Shown in pieces: positions 17,954-26,327 of a DNA stretch of 64,000 nucleotides (the stretch's first letter is position 1; every line of letters starts with the position of its first letter). The stretch comes from Companilactobacillus mindensis DSM 14500 (GTDB lineage Bacteria; Bacillota; Bacilli; Lactobacillales; Lactobacillaceae), in contig NZ_AZEZ01000099.1 in the NCBI RefSeq assembly GCF_001434275.1, positions 1 through 64,000 of the forward strand, in the 5' to 3' direction. A program made the translations under genes and the position numbers. The notes under the pieces were generated by a model that worked only from the letters and a program-made list of their open reading frames with translations, searched no databases and was not told where the DNA came from.

Positions 17954-18799
17954 ATGAGAAAAATATGGATCAGAACCATTGCAATTATCAGTCTTATCGC
18001 TAGTTTAATGTTGGTTCTAGCTGGCTGTGGCAATAGTAGTTCAGCCAGTTCCGATAACAACAGTAGTGTTGCGGCCATCAAAAAACGTGGCACAATTAGA
18101 ATTGCTGTCTTCGGCGACTTACCTCCTTACGGCTGGGTCAATAAAGATGGCCAACGTGTCGGCTACGATGTTACTTTGGCTCGTAAAATTGCTAAGGACC
18201 TCGGTGTAAAACCTAAGTTTGTTCAAGTTAATGCCAATAATCGAGTTGATGCTTTGAACTCTGATAAAGTCGATATCGTTTTAGCTAATTTCACCGTCAC
18301 ACCTGAACGTAAAGGTATCGTTGACTTTGCTAAACCATATATGAAAGTCTCTGTGGGAGTTATTTCACCAAAAGACAAAGCCATCACCTCAGCTTCACAA
18401 CTTCAAGGTAAGAACTTGATTGTTACTAAAGGTACGACCGCCGAAAACTACTTCACTTCTAAACAGCCAAAGGTTGATCTCTTAAAATTTGATTCCAAGA
18501 CGCAACAATTCAACGCCTTAAAGAATAATCGTGGTGTAGCTCTAGCTGATGACAACTCGTATCTTTATGCCTGGGTCAAGAACAACCCAACTTACACGGT
18601 TGGAATCAAGAGTATCGGACCTAAGCAATATGTTTCACCTGCTGTTAAGAAAGGTAACAAGTCACTACTTAACTGGACTAATAAAGAGATCACTAAATTA
18701 AACAAACAAGGTTTCTTCACCGATGATTACAATGCTCAATTGAAACCATACTTTGGTAGTGAAGTTAAACCATCTGACATTATTTTGCCTCAAAAGTAA
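17954..18799 (+). CDS. Substrate-binding lipoprotein, cysteine-type ABC importer
   Basis: A 281-residue bacterial extracellular solute-binding protein (family 3). Signal peptide with lipobox LAGC and lipidated Cys25, then a Ser/Asn-rich linker to about residue 40. The segment AVFGDLPPYGWVNKDG followed by GYDVTLARKIAKDLG resembles the cysteine-binding CjaA-type proteins, which supports cysteine as ligand and fits the Cys codons of the leader. AAGGGGA precedes the ATG 18 bases after the ATPase. Ligand identity is inferred from similarity recalled by eye. Confidence 0.85.
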   Translation: MRKIWIRTIAIISLIASLMLVLAGCGNSSSASSDNNSSVAAIKKRGTIRIAVFGDLPPYGWVNKDGQRVGYDVTLARKIAKDLGVKPKFVQVNANNRVDALNSDKVDIVLANFTVTPERKGIVDFAKPYMKVSVGVISPKDKAITSASQLQGKNLIVTKGTTAENYFTSKQPKVDLLKFDSKTQQFNALKNNRGVALADDNSYLYAWVKNNPTYTVGIKSIGPKQYVSPAVKKGNKSLLNWTNKEITKLNKQGFFTDDYNAQLKPYFGSEVKPSDIILPQK

Positions 18800-18889
18800 A
18801 AATAGAAGTCATATTCTTTTTACGTAACTTTAATTTATGAGACAATAAAAAATGATGAATTTTTATATTTATAGAGGGAGATATACAAA

Positions 18890-19678
18890 ATGAAAAAGCG
18901 AATTGCTTTAATTTTAACCACAATTGTAGCCTTGGTCTTGGTTTTGACTGGTTGCTCTAATGGTAAAAAGAGTGCCAATGATGACACTAAGACAGCCGGT
19001 ACTTTGACTATTGGTCTTGAGGGTACTTACGCACCATACTCTTACCGTGATAATGGTAAACTCACTGGTTTTGAAGTTGACCTTGGTAAGGCCGTAGCTA
19101 AGAAACTTGATCTAAAGGCTAAGTTCGTACCTACAAAGTGGGATTCACTAATTGCAGGTTTGAACTCAAACACATTTGATGTAGTATTAAACAACGTGGC
19201 TGAAAATCCATCACGTCAAAAGCACTACATCTTCTCAACACCTTACATTTACTCAAAATCAGTTATCATCACTAAAGATGGTACAGGTATCAACTCAGTT
19301 GACGATATCAAAGGTAAGAAGATTTCTGCCGGTACTGGTACTGACAACTACAACCATGCTGAAAAATTCGGTGCTAAAGTAGTTCCTGCAGCTGATTTCC
19401 AAACTGACATGTCAATGATCGACCAAGGACGTGTTGCTGGTGCTATCAACTCTAAGGAAGCTTTCTTATATTGGAAGAAGAGTCACAAGAGTACTGATTT
19501 GAAATACATCACTATTCCTGATAACAAACTAGAACCATCAAAGATTGCTCCAATCTACAACAAGAAATCTACTCACCTACGTGGCCGCGTCAACAAAGCT
19601 ATCAAAGAACTTTACGCTGACGGCACAATGAAGAAACTTTCAATTAAGTACTTCGGTGAAGACATTACTAAAAAATAA
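18890..19678 (+). CDS. Amino acid (cystine-type) ABC substrate-binding lipoprotein
   Basis: A 262-residue family 3 solute-binding protein with lipobox LTGC and lipidated Cys22. The pattern GLEGTYAPYSYRDNGKLTGFEV, read in parts, and AENPSRQKHYIFSTPY near residue 104 are typical of cystine binders such as TcyA/TcyJ. GAGGGAG precedes the ATG. The 90 bases before it carry GAGACAA (18839-18845), also found at the promoter of the first importer. It heads a second operon with a permease (frameshifted) and an ATPase. The ligand is inferred. Confidence 0.85.
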   Translation: MKKRIALILTTIVALVLVLTGCSNGKKSANDDTKTAGTLTIGLEGTYAPYSYRDNGKLTGFEVDLGKAVAKKLDLKAKFVPTKWDSLIAGLNSNTFDVVLNNVAENPSRQKHYIFSTPYIYSKSVIITKDGTGINSVDDIKGKKISAGTGTDNYNHAEKFGAKVVPAADFQTDMSMIDQGRVAGAINSKEAFLYWKKSHKSTDLKYITIPDNKLEPSKIAPIYNKKSTHLRGRVNKAIKELYADGTMKKLSIKYFGEDITKK

Positions 19679-19709
19679 ATCTTAAACTCATTGAGGGGGT
19701 TTTAACTTC

Positions 19710-20394
19710 ATGTGGCATACTATCATTACATCTTTGCCAGCAATGATTTCTGCAATGTTGCAGTACACCATTCCTTTGGCAATCATCTCGTTCATCTTTG
19801 GCTTGATCTTAGCCGTTTTGACCGCATTAATTAAATTTATTAAACCGAGTGAAAACAAACTGATCAAATATCCTTGGCTCGTACTCCGTGCGATTGCGGA
19901 CTTTTACGTTTGGTTGTTCCGTTCCACTCCATTGCTAGTTCAATTGTTTATCATCTTCTTTGGTCTTCCAACAACTATCGCCATTCATTGCTGCCGTTAT
20001 CGGTTTCTCAATGAACACTGGGGCTTATGCTTCAGAAACCATCCGTTCAGCCTTGATGTCAGTCCCACAAGATCAATGGGATGCTGCTTTTACATTGAAC
20101 TTTACGACTAAGCAAACTTTGATGAAAATCGTCTTGCCACAAGCTGTTAGAATCGCTTTGCCACCACTATCCAATTCATTTATTGGTTTGGTAAAAGATA
20201 CTTCTTTGGCCAGTTCCATCACTATTTTGGAAATGTTCCAAGTCAGTCAACAGATCACGGCCAAGAACTTCCAACCACTCTTGATGTACTCATTAGCTGC
20301 TTTCTTGTATGCGGTTGTCTGCACGTTGCTCACACTATTGCAACATTATCTCGAACGCAGAACTTCAAAATACGTTAAAGGAAGTGAAGCCTAA
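19710..20394 (+). pseudogene. Frameshifted cystine-type ABC permease
   Basis: Two reading frames together encode one permease. The first runs from ATG 19710 (MWHTIITSLPAMISAM) to about residue 88 (LFIIFFGLPTT). The second frame resumes at about 19969 with LSPFIAAVIGFSMNTGAYASE and continues to the EAA loop and the stop at 20394. In intact relatives several residues separate GLP from LSPF, and here they are missing, so a small deletion that is not a multiple of three fits better than a single-base error. Permease and ATPase start overlap as TAATG. Either a true null allele or an assembly or read error. Confidence 0.85.
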
Positions 20395-21149
20395 TGCTCT
20401 CAGTTAAGAATGTCGTTAAAAAATACGGTGATAAAACCGTTCTAAAGAATCTATCAGTTGATTTTCCTGAAGGTAAAACGACTGTTATCCTAGGACCATC
20501 TGGTTCTGGTAAGTCTACTTTGTTAAGATCATTGGACCTCTTAGTTCGTCCAGAAAGTGGTACGATCAGTTTTCCTGATATCACTTTGGATTACAGTAAA
20601 CCAGTTTCAAAAAAGGATAGTTTCGATCTTCGTAAAAAGACTAGCATGGTCTTTCAAAATTGGAACCTCTTCCCTAACTTGACGGTTTTCCAAAACGTAA
20701 CTACCGCTCCAATGACCGTTTTAAAACGTTCCAAAAATGACGTTGAAGCTCAAGCTACTAAATTGCTTGCAGCGGTCGGTTTAGCTGATTATAAGGATCG
20801 TTATCCTAGCCAATTATCTGGTGGTCAACAACAACGTATTTCGATCTGCCGGGCTTTGGCAATGAATCCCGAATACATTTTGTTAGATGAACCAACTAGT
20901 GCCTTGGATCCAGAATTGGAAACACAAGTCTTATTGATTTTGGAAGAGTTGAGCAAAAATGATCAATCAATGATCATCGTGACTCACAATATGGAATTTG
21001 CCCGCTCAGTTGCTGACAAAATTGTCTTCGTTGAAAATAGCGACATTCTCTTCGATGGCACTCCGGATGATTTCTTCAATCACCCTACAACGAGAATCAA
21101 AGATTTCCTTTCGGGAATCACTTTCGATGATAGTAAAATCTCAAAATAA
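20394..21149 (+). CDS. Amino acid (cystine-type) ABC transporter ATP-binding protein
   Basis: A 251-residue ATPase with Walker A GPSGSGKSTLLR near residue 32, Q-loop MVFQNWNLFPNLT near 83, signature LSGGQQQRISICRAL near 140, Walker B YILLDEPTSALDPE near 160 and the switch histidine in VTHNMEF. Its ATG overlaps the stop of the frameshifted permease. Intact itself, so it might serve another permease. A bidirectional terminator follows. Confidence 0.92.
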   Translation: MLSVKNVVKKYGDKTVLKNLSVDFPEGKTTVILGPSGSGKSTLLRSLDLLVRPESGTISFPDITLDYSKPVSKKDSFDLRKKTSMVFQNWNLFPNLTVFQNVTTAPMTVLKRSKNDVEAQATKLLAAVGLADYKDRYPSQLSGGQQQRISICRALAMNPEYILLDEPTSALDPELETQVLLILEELSKNDQSMIIVTHNMEFARSVADKIVFVENSDILFDGTPDDFFNHPTTRIKDFLSGITFDDSKISK

Positions 21150-21150
21150 A

Positions 21151-21187
21151 AATCCAGTCGACGAATTAACGTTGACTGGATTTTTTT
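21151..21187. terminator. Bidirectional terminator
   Basis: AATCCAGTC...GACTGGATT hairpin with an A-run before and TTTTTTT after. It ends the plus-strand ABC operon and, on the other strand, the small membrane gene at 21166. Confidence 0.85.
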
Positions 21188-21555
21188 GTACTGACCAAAA
21201 AGATCAATAAGATAACGATTGCCAGTGGCAACAACAAGCGTACCATGGCATACAACATTCTAAAGCCGATCAATCCTATCAGGATCACACCTAAAAATGG
21301 CCAAAAGCCTAATTCTTCTCGAAAGCCGGTTACCATATTTTGAACTAACGAATTACTCTGAATGAGAACTACTAAAAATAATACAAGCCAAATATTGTGA
21401 CCCCAAGTTTGCGTCAGCAATTTGATTGCAAAAGCTGCCGCAATCAACACGTAAGCTGTAATACCTTTAGCATCCTTCAATCTCATTCGAGTATCGCACG
21501 TCATAACTAATGCAGCTAACAGAAGTAGGTTTGGCAATAAATTATTAACGATCAC
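21166..21555 (-). CDS. Small membrane protein, unknown function
   Basis: 129 residues with three to four hydrophobic segments (about 4-20, 31-47, 50-70 and 85-122). The start is GTG 21555 behind GGGGG. The basic loop DTRMRLKDAKG follows the first segment and the C terminus is basic (STKKSSQR). I do not recognise a family. It is convergent with the ABC operon and lies 73 bases downstream of the broken phosphatase gene. Confidence 0.65.
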   Translation of the reverse strand: MIVNNLLPNLLLLAALVMTCDTRMRLKDAKGITAYVLIAAAFAIKLLTQTWGHNIWLVLFLVVLIQSNSLVQNMVTGFREELGFWPFLGVILIGLIGFRMLYAMVRLLLPLAIVILLIFLVSTKKSSQR

Positions 21556-21628
21556 GAAAATCCCCCTTTAAAATCTGCTTATTAGTATAGCAAGATATCA
21601 ATTGTTTGGGATTGTTCCTATAGAAAAT

Positions 21629-22203
21629 TTAATTATTTAAGGCATCAATCACTTTTTCAAAGTGAAATTTATCATCAGCAAAAGTTAATTTGACGACCGC
21701 ACAGTTGCCCAAATGAACCTTTTCACGCTTAACTTCTGGGTCCATCCACTTCAAAAGGAACATGTGGATCGCACCGCCGTGACTGACAGCTAAAACATTT
21801 TGCCCATCGTCAGCTTGTTGCATGACTTTAGTCAATGTATCGCTCACCCGTTTTTGAACCGCGCTGGCTGCTTCACCTTGATATTGCACAAAGAAGTCGC
21901 CATAAGAGTCTTGACCGGGATGTTTAGGATTCAACGCCTCAGACTCTGCCTCAAAAACTCCGAAATTCCTTTCAAACGTTGATATGGCTGATCAGTGATC
22001 AATTCCAACGTGTCTGAAGCACGCTCTTGAGTAGATGAATAAGCGTGGTCAAACTTCAATCCGGCTGATTTGAAATATTGGCCGACTTTTTTAGCATCGT
22101 CAATGCTTTGTTGTGTTAAAGGTGAATCGCAAGCACCTTGAATTTTATGTAATTGATTGAATAGAGTTTGTCCGTGACGCATTAAATACAGTGTTTTTGT
22201 CAA
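21629..22203 (-). pseudogene. Frameshifted histidine phosphatase (phosphoglycerate mutase family)
   Basis: The N-terminal frame (22203 to about 21965) begins MTKTLYLMRHGQTLFN with the RHG catalytic motif and the SSTQERASDTLELI segment. The frame then shifts. FGVFEAESEALNP and the rest, including the second catalytic histidine in AVSHGGAIHMF, lie in the frame that ends at 21629. Between LKG and FGVFE the usual few residues (of the type LKEWN) are missing, which points to a deletion of about ten bases. A fitting Shine-Dalgarno AAGGAG precedes the ATG. The substrate in the intact family is unknown. Confidence 0.85.
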
Positions 22204-22220
22204 AGTTATTTCTCCTTATT

Positions 22221-22234
22221 TGAAAGCGGTAACA
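22221..22234. promoter_or_regulatory. cre-like catabolite control site
   Basis: TGAAAGCGGTAACA fits the CcpA consensus TGWAANCGNTNWCA at every position. It lies 18 bases upstream of the phosphatase ATG. On the minus strand a TACAAT hexamer lies just upstream, so CcpA bound here would sit at or just past the start of transcription and repress. Confidence 0.6.
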
Positions 22235-22280
22235 AAATAAATTGTATCACACATAAATTGGTAACTATTCGTTCCTTCAA

Positions 22281-23174
22281 TCAAATCAACTGCAAAACAT
22301 TACGACTATAAATATCTTCTTTAACATCAGCTGCAACATTCATTTGTTCAATGGTCTGCAAAATTTCTTCAGTTGCTCCATTAGGCATGACGGCAAACGG
22401 CACATCAGTTCCCAATAAGACATGACTTTCACCAAAGAAATCCACCGCTAGATCTAAGGCCTTAGGATTTCCCAAAATAGCCGTATCTACGTAAAATTTC
22501 TGGAAATCTTGGTACTCTTGTGTTGTCATCGTATATTTGATTCGACCGGCGAAAAATGGCACCATTGCTCCGGCATGATGGACGATAACTTTGAGATTAG
22601 GATACTTTTCAAAGTACCCTGCTTTGACGATTTGATACATAGCTTGCGTCAATTCATATTCCCAACTAAAGGTAATATTGTTATCTGGCTTTCGTTTGTC
22701 GAAGACTGGATGCAAAAAGATCGGCAAATCAGCTTTAGCCATTGCGGCAAAGATGGTTTCAAATTCAGAATCAGCAATCGACTTGCCCAAAGCTCTAGTA
22801 AACAACTGAATCCCCACAAAATTGTTTGGCAACTGTTCAATGATTTCCAAAGCCTTTGGCAAATTATTCATTGGTACCATTGCCACAGCTTCGGTAAAGA
22901 TATCGGAATTATTTTTTACCAACTGTAAAAGCTCATCATTAGCATCGACACACAATTTTCCGGCTGTTTCTGAATCGACGTAATCCTCAGGATTCAAATT
23001 AACATTAGAAATGATTTGTTTGACATCTGCAGGAAAATTTTCCCTACGCAACTTTAGGTCAGTCAAAGCTGGAATCTTCAAGAAGGGATTTTGTTCAATA
23101 ATATCCGGCACTCTCTGTTGTAACTCTTTCAACAAGCCAACTGGCAAAACATGTGCGAAAGCATCAATTTTCAT
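22281..23174 (-). CDS. Amidohydrolase-family protein (ACMSD-like fold)
   Basis: A 297-residue amidohydrolase_2 type TIM barrel. Start ATG 23174 has AAGGAG eight bases upstream and gives MKIDAFAHVLP. Metal-site segments are PIFLHPVFDKR near residue 155, VIVHHAGAMVPFF near 205 and LLGTDVPFA near 255. The N-terminal HxH is FAH here, so the first metal histidine is a phenylalanine. It is ten bases downstream of the aldo-keto reductase and probably co-transcribed. Family members act as decarboxylases or hydrolases; the substrate is not predictable. Confidence 0.8.
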   Translation of the reverse strand: MKIDAFAHVLPVGLLKELQQRVPDIIEQNPFLKIPALTDLKLRRENFPADVKQIISNVNLNPEDYVDSETAGKLCVDANDELLQLVKNNSDIFTEAVAMVPMNNLPKALEIIEQLPNNFVGIQLFTRALGKSIADSEFETIFAAMAKADLPIFLHPVFDKRKPDNNITFSWEYELTQAMYQIVKAGYFEKYPNLKVIVHHAGAMVPFFAGRIKYTMTTQEYQDFQKFYVDTAILGNPKALDLAVDFFGESHVLLGTDVPFAVMPNGATEEILQTIEQMNVAADVKEDIYSRNVLQLI

Positions 23175-23184
23175 AGTTTTCTCC

Positions 23185-24195
23185 TTAACGAGTAAAGTCA
23201 TTATTCTTTTTAGTGAAGGCACCGACTAAAGCGTGCGGTTGATATGGTTCTTCCATATAAGCAATGTCGTCTGCGGCCAAATTCAATTTCAAGGCGTCAA
23301 CTGAGCTTGCTAAGTGATCGGGTTTAGTTGCCCCGATAATTGGAGCGACAACTTGTTTCTTTTGTAGCAACCAGGCCAAAGCTACTTGAGCCATTGTAGC
23401 ATCGTACTTTTTAGCAACTTCATGAACTCGCTTGACGATTTCCATGTCATTAGTTTCAGCTTGATCGTACTTGCTGACAGCTACTTTGTCAGTTTGTGAA
23501 CGTTTAGTCTTTGAATTCCAAGTTGGACGAGTCAAATGTCCTGAGGCTAAAGGACTATATGGTGTCACGGCAATATTTTGGTCCTCACAAAGGGGCATCA
23601 TTTCACGTTCTTCTTCACGGTACAACAAGTTCAAGTGATTTTGCATTGAAACAAATGGTGTCCAATTATGTTCTTTAGCAATTGCTTGAGCCTTTTCAAA
23701 TTGCCATGAGTACATAGCTGAAGCTCCAATATATCTAGCTTTACCCGCTTTGACAACATCGTGTAAAGCTTCCATAGTTTCTTCGATCGGCGTGTTGTAA
23801 TCCCAGCGATGAATAATATAAAGGTCGACATAATCCATGTCCAAACGCTTCAAACTCTGATCGATCTGCGACATGATAGCCTTACGTGATAATCCTGCTT
23901 GGTTAGGCTTATCCGATGGACTGAAGAAAACCTTGGTGGCAACGACGACTTCGTCACGGTTGGCGTTTTTCTTCAAAGCTTTACCAAGATATTCTTCACT
24001 ATCGCCGTGTGAATAAATATTAGCGGTATCGAAGAAATTAATTCCTAACTTCAAAGCTTCCTTGATAACTTTCTCACTCTGATCATAATCGACTGCCCAA
24101 GGAAACATCCCCGACTCTGGACGACCAAAGCCCATAGTTCCTAAACAAATCCGTGAAACATCTAATCCTGTGTTACCTAATTTTCGATAATCCAT
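23185..24195 (-). CDS. Aldo/keto reductase
   Basis: A 336-residue NADPH-dependent oxidoreductase of the AKR family. ATG 24195 follows AAAGGTG and begins MDYRKLGNTGLDVSRI; the longer in-frame start at 24294 adds unrelated residues. Catalytic segments: DTANIYSHGDSEEYLG (Asp and Tyr) near residue 55, VVATKVFFS (Lys) near 84, IIHRWDYNTPIEET (His) near 129. The pyridine nucleotide site SPLASGHLTRP and IIGATKPDHL are near residues 210 and 285. First gene of a pair with the amidohydrolase. The physiological carbonyl substrate is unknown. Confidence 0.9.
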   Translation of the reverse strand: MDYRKLGNTGLDVSRICLGTMGFGRPESGMFPWAVDYDQSEKVIKEALKLGINFFDTANIYSHGDSEEYLGKALKKNANRDEVVVATKVFFSPSDKPNQAGLSRKAIMSQIDQSLKRLDMDYVDLYIIHRWDYNTPIEETMEALHDVVKAGKARYIGASAMYSWQFEKAQAIAKEHNWTPFVSMQNHLNLLYREEEREMMPLCEDQNIAVTPYSPLASGHLTRPTWNSKTKRSQTDKVAVSKYDQAETNDMEIVKRVHEVAKKYDATMAQVALAWLLQKKQVVAPIIGATKPDHLASSVDALKLNLAADDIAYMEEPYQPHALVGAFTKKNNDFTR

Positions 24196-24347
24196 TAAAA
24201 TTTCACCTTTCGTAAAAAAATAGACGTCCTCGCAGGAGAACATCTTTAGTATGGCGCCAAATTGGTGAAATGTATAATACCTATTATTAATCAATAAATA
24301 TGTTTTTTAGTTATATAATTTTTTTAAAAATGTTGGTTTATTTTTTG

Positions 24348-24519
24348 CTTGCCGTCTTCCATGAAATTCTGGTGGACGCTGGAACGCTGTGAGAGCAACT
24401 TAGAGCCAATTACAGTTCAAATTGTCTCTAAGCTTGTCTGTCTCTAACCTGGCAAAGTTCGCCAGCCAAGAGACTACCACGGCTGAGCATCCATCAGAAT
24501 TTTATTCCAGACTAATGGG
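24348..24519. repeat. Structured intergenic repeat, subfamily B, copy B1
   Basis: Left border GCCGTCTTCC, outer arms AATTCTGGTGGA and TCCATCAGAATT, right border CCAGACTA. Inside are two hairpins: CTTAGAG/CTCTAAG with CAATT/AATTG, and GTCTCT/AGAGAC with CTGGC/GCCAG. An inverted relative lies at 36254-36422. It occupies the middle of the gene-free stretch 24196-24837. Confidence 0.8.
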
Positions 24520-24671
24520 TTCTCTTTTGGTTTATGATAGTGAACTTGAAGATATTCGTATTATATGAGTGGATTCATTTTGAAAATCAAACTGAATATC
24601 AATCGTAATGACTTTTTATTGCTATCGTGATTAGCATTATAAACCCTAAACAATTGCTTCAATAAGTCAGA

Positions 24672-24790
24672 AGGTTGCCTTCGGCAACACCCCATATAAC
24701 AAACTCTAAGCGACAAGTCACTATCAAGGTATACGGTTGCTTGCGCAACCCCATAACGAACTCTAAGTGACAAGTCGCTAAGAGTTTGTA
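24672..24790. repeat. Tandem hairpin repeat (two units of about 50 bp)
   Basis: Unit 1: GGTTGCCTTCGGCAAC, then CCCCATATAAC, then AACTCTAAGCGACAAGTCACTA. Unit 2: GGTTGCTTGCGCAACC, CCATAACG, then AACTCTAAGTGACAAGTCGCTA. Each unit has a short GC-rich hairpin and a GAC-AA-GTC hairpin. The second unit extends into a 13-position stem ending AGAGTTTGT. It could be in the leader of the minus-strand reductase transcript. No protein is credible here. Confidence 0.65.
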
Positions 24791-24819
24791 AAAAAAAGAA
24801 CCACCCAACAGGCGGTTCT
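24790..24819 (-). terminator. Terminator of DUF402 gene
   Basis: On the minus strand AGAACCGCC-TGTTG-GGTGGTTCT is followed by eight T, 19 bases past the stop. Confidence 0.85.
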
Positions 24820-24837
24820 CGCTAGGATATAGCAATC

Positions 24838-25371
24838 CTAATGGTGTGACAGTTCCTTATATCTTTGCATCCAAAGGTCAACATAAGCCTGTGAAAATGG
24901 TCCTTTGCCCTTATCGATCCAATCAATTAAAACGTCGACATTATCATGTAAAATCGTGTCTATTTCAGGTGGATAATTCCACATTTTGCTGTGTGCAGCG
25001 TATTCGTCTACATCCAGCAGTCTTTTTTCTCCATCTGGAAAAACTTTAACATCTAAATCATAATCAATATATTTGATGGCCTCTTTGTCGAGCGCAAACG
25101 GTGTCGCTAAATTGCAATAATAAGATACGCCACTTTCTCTTATCATAGTTATAATATTGAACCAATATTTTTTATGAAAGTAGACTAATGCGGGCTCTCT
25201 TGTTACCCAACGACGTCCATCCGCTTCTGTGACAAGAGTATTCTCATTACAACCAATAATTTCGTTTTCACTTGTCTTTAGCACCATTGTTTCACGCCAA
25301 GTACGATGTAAATGACCATCATGCTTATAACTCTGGATTGCTACGTAATCCCCTTCTCTAGGAATTTGCAT
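24838..25371 (-). CDS. DUF402 nucleoside di/triphosphatase-like protein (YgaC/Ntdp type)
   Basis: 177 residues matching the DUF402 family by eye: [16 protein letters not shown] at the N terminus, [10 protein letters not shown] near residue 22, then the central [23 protein letters not shown] and [10 protein letters not shown] segments with clustered aspartates and glutamates that bind divalent metal in the family. Homologues in Bacillus and Staphylococcus hydrolyse nucleoside tri- and diphosphates. A single gene with its own terminator. Confidence 0.85.
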   Translation of the reverse strand: MQIPREGDYVAIQSYKHDGHLHRTWRETMVLKTSENEIIGCNENTLVTEADGRRWVTREPALVYFHKKYWFNIITMIRESGVSYYCNLATPFALDKEAIKYIDYDLDVKVFPDGEKRLLDVDEYAAHSKMWNYPPEIDTILHDNVDVLIDWIDKGKGPFSQAYVDLWMQRYKELSHH

Positions 25372-25490
25372 AACGTACCAGCTTTCTCGAATCTAATTCT
25401 TATCCAAAAAAATTATACCAGAGCTGTGAAACTAATAAAAGTCATCATTTTCCAATTGTGATTCTTTCCACATCCCAAATCGGCAAATAA

Positions 25491-26261
25491 TTAATTATCG
25501 GCATCCAAAACTCGTTTTATTTCATCATAATGATAGCCTTTGGTCATCAAATAATTGATCAACTTGGCTGGCTTGTCATAACGATGTTTGACCTTGTCGA
25601 TCAAAGTCTTGAGTTTATCGATTTCCTCATCTTCATCCGGTTCTAAATCAAGTGTTTTGATAGCATCTTCAATCGTTTCTTTGTCAAAACCTTTTTGATA
25701 GAGGCCTTGGCGGATCTTAGTCAACATTTGTGAAAATGAAGCTCGTTTTTGTTTGCGGGCTTGTTTCTTGGCAAACTCAGTCGCATTTTCCAGCAAGATA
25801 TCTTGATTGATCTCAAACATCTTATCTTGAATAATTACCTTGGGAACACCTTTTTGAGCCAACTTTTGTTCAATGATCCTAGGTCCATTGGCTGTCGTTC
25901 GCAACTGTGTATTGATAAAGCTTGTCGCATAAGAATTATCGTCAAGATAATGCAGATCTTCTAGTTTTTTTAAGACAAACTCTACGGCATCCTTGTGATA
26001 TTCCTTCTTATATAAATACTCTTTGATTTCTTTTTCCGTCCGCAACTGGTAGCTCAAATAATTGACCGCATCTCCATACGCCTTATTGACGTTCTCACGG
26101 TCCTGGATCTCTTTGATCTGAGAATCGGTCAATTCAGTTCCATTCATCAGTCGAAATTCGATCAAAGTATTCTCGGCTACCGGAAACGCATACTTACCAT
26201 CAAGGTAAATATTGTAACGTCCCTTACGTTTCTGGGCTTGGATTTTCGTGACTTTTGACAA
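25491..26261 (-). CDS. recX: Recombination regulator RecX
   Basis: A 256-residue RecX, a modulator of RecA filaments. Helical repeats with the family pattern are visible: YLSYQLRTEKEIKEYL near residue 68, KLEDLHYLDDNSYATSFI near 100, IEQKLAQKGVPKVII near 128, and a C-terminal LINYLMTKGYHYDEIKRVL. Length suits the long Firmicutes form. It is divergent from the RlmD-like gene with a short promoter gap of 66 bases. Confidence 0.92.
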   Translation of the reverse strand: MSKVTKIQAQKRKGRYNIYLDGKYAFPVAENTLIEFRLMNGTELTDSQIKEIQDRENVNKAYGDAVNYLSYQLRTEKEIKEYLYKKEYHKDAVEFVLKKLEDLHYLDDNSYATSFINTQLRTTANGPRIIEQKLAQKGVPKVIIQDKMFEINQDILLENATEFAKKQARKQKRASFSQMLTKIRQGLYQKGFDKETIEDAIKTLDLEPDEDEEIDKLKTLIDKVKHRYDKPAKLINYLMTKGYHYDEIKRVLDADN

Positions 26262-26327
26262 TATAATTTACCTCTCCATGTTATACTCTAATATGAGTTT
26301 ATCGCAAAACTAATCAAAGGAAAAACT

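Noticed and set aside
24561-24773. 70-codon minus-strand frame with repeated SLRVRYGVAQ / SLRVCYMGC type segments
   Set aside because: It is the translation of the tandem hairpin repeat; no ribosome site and no family resemblance.
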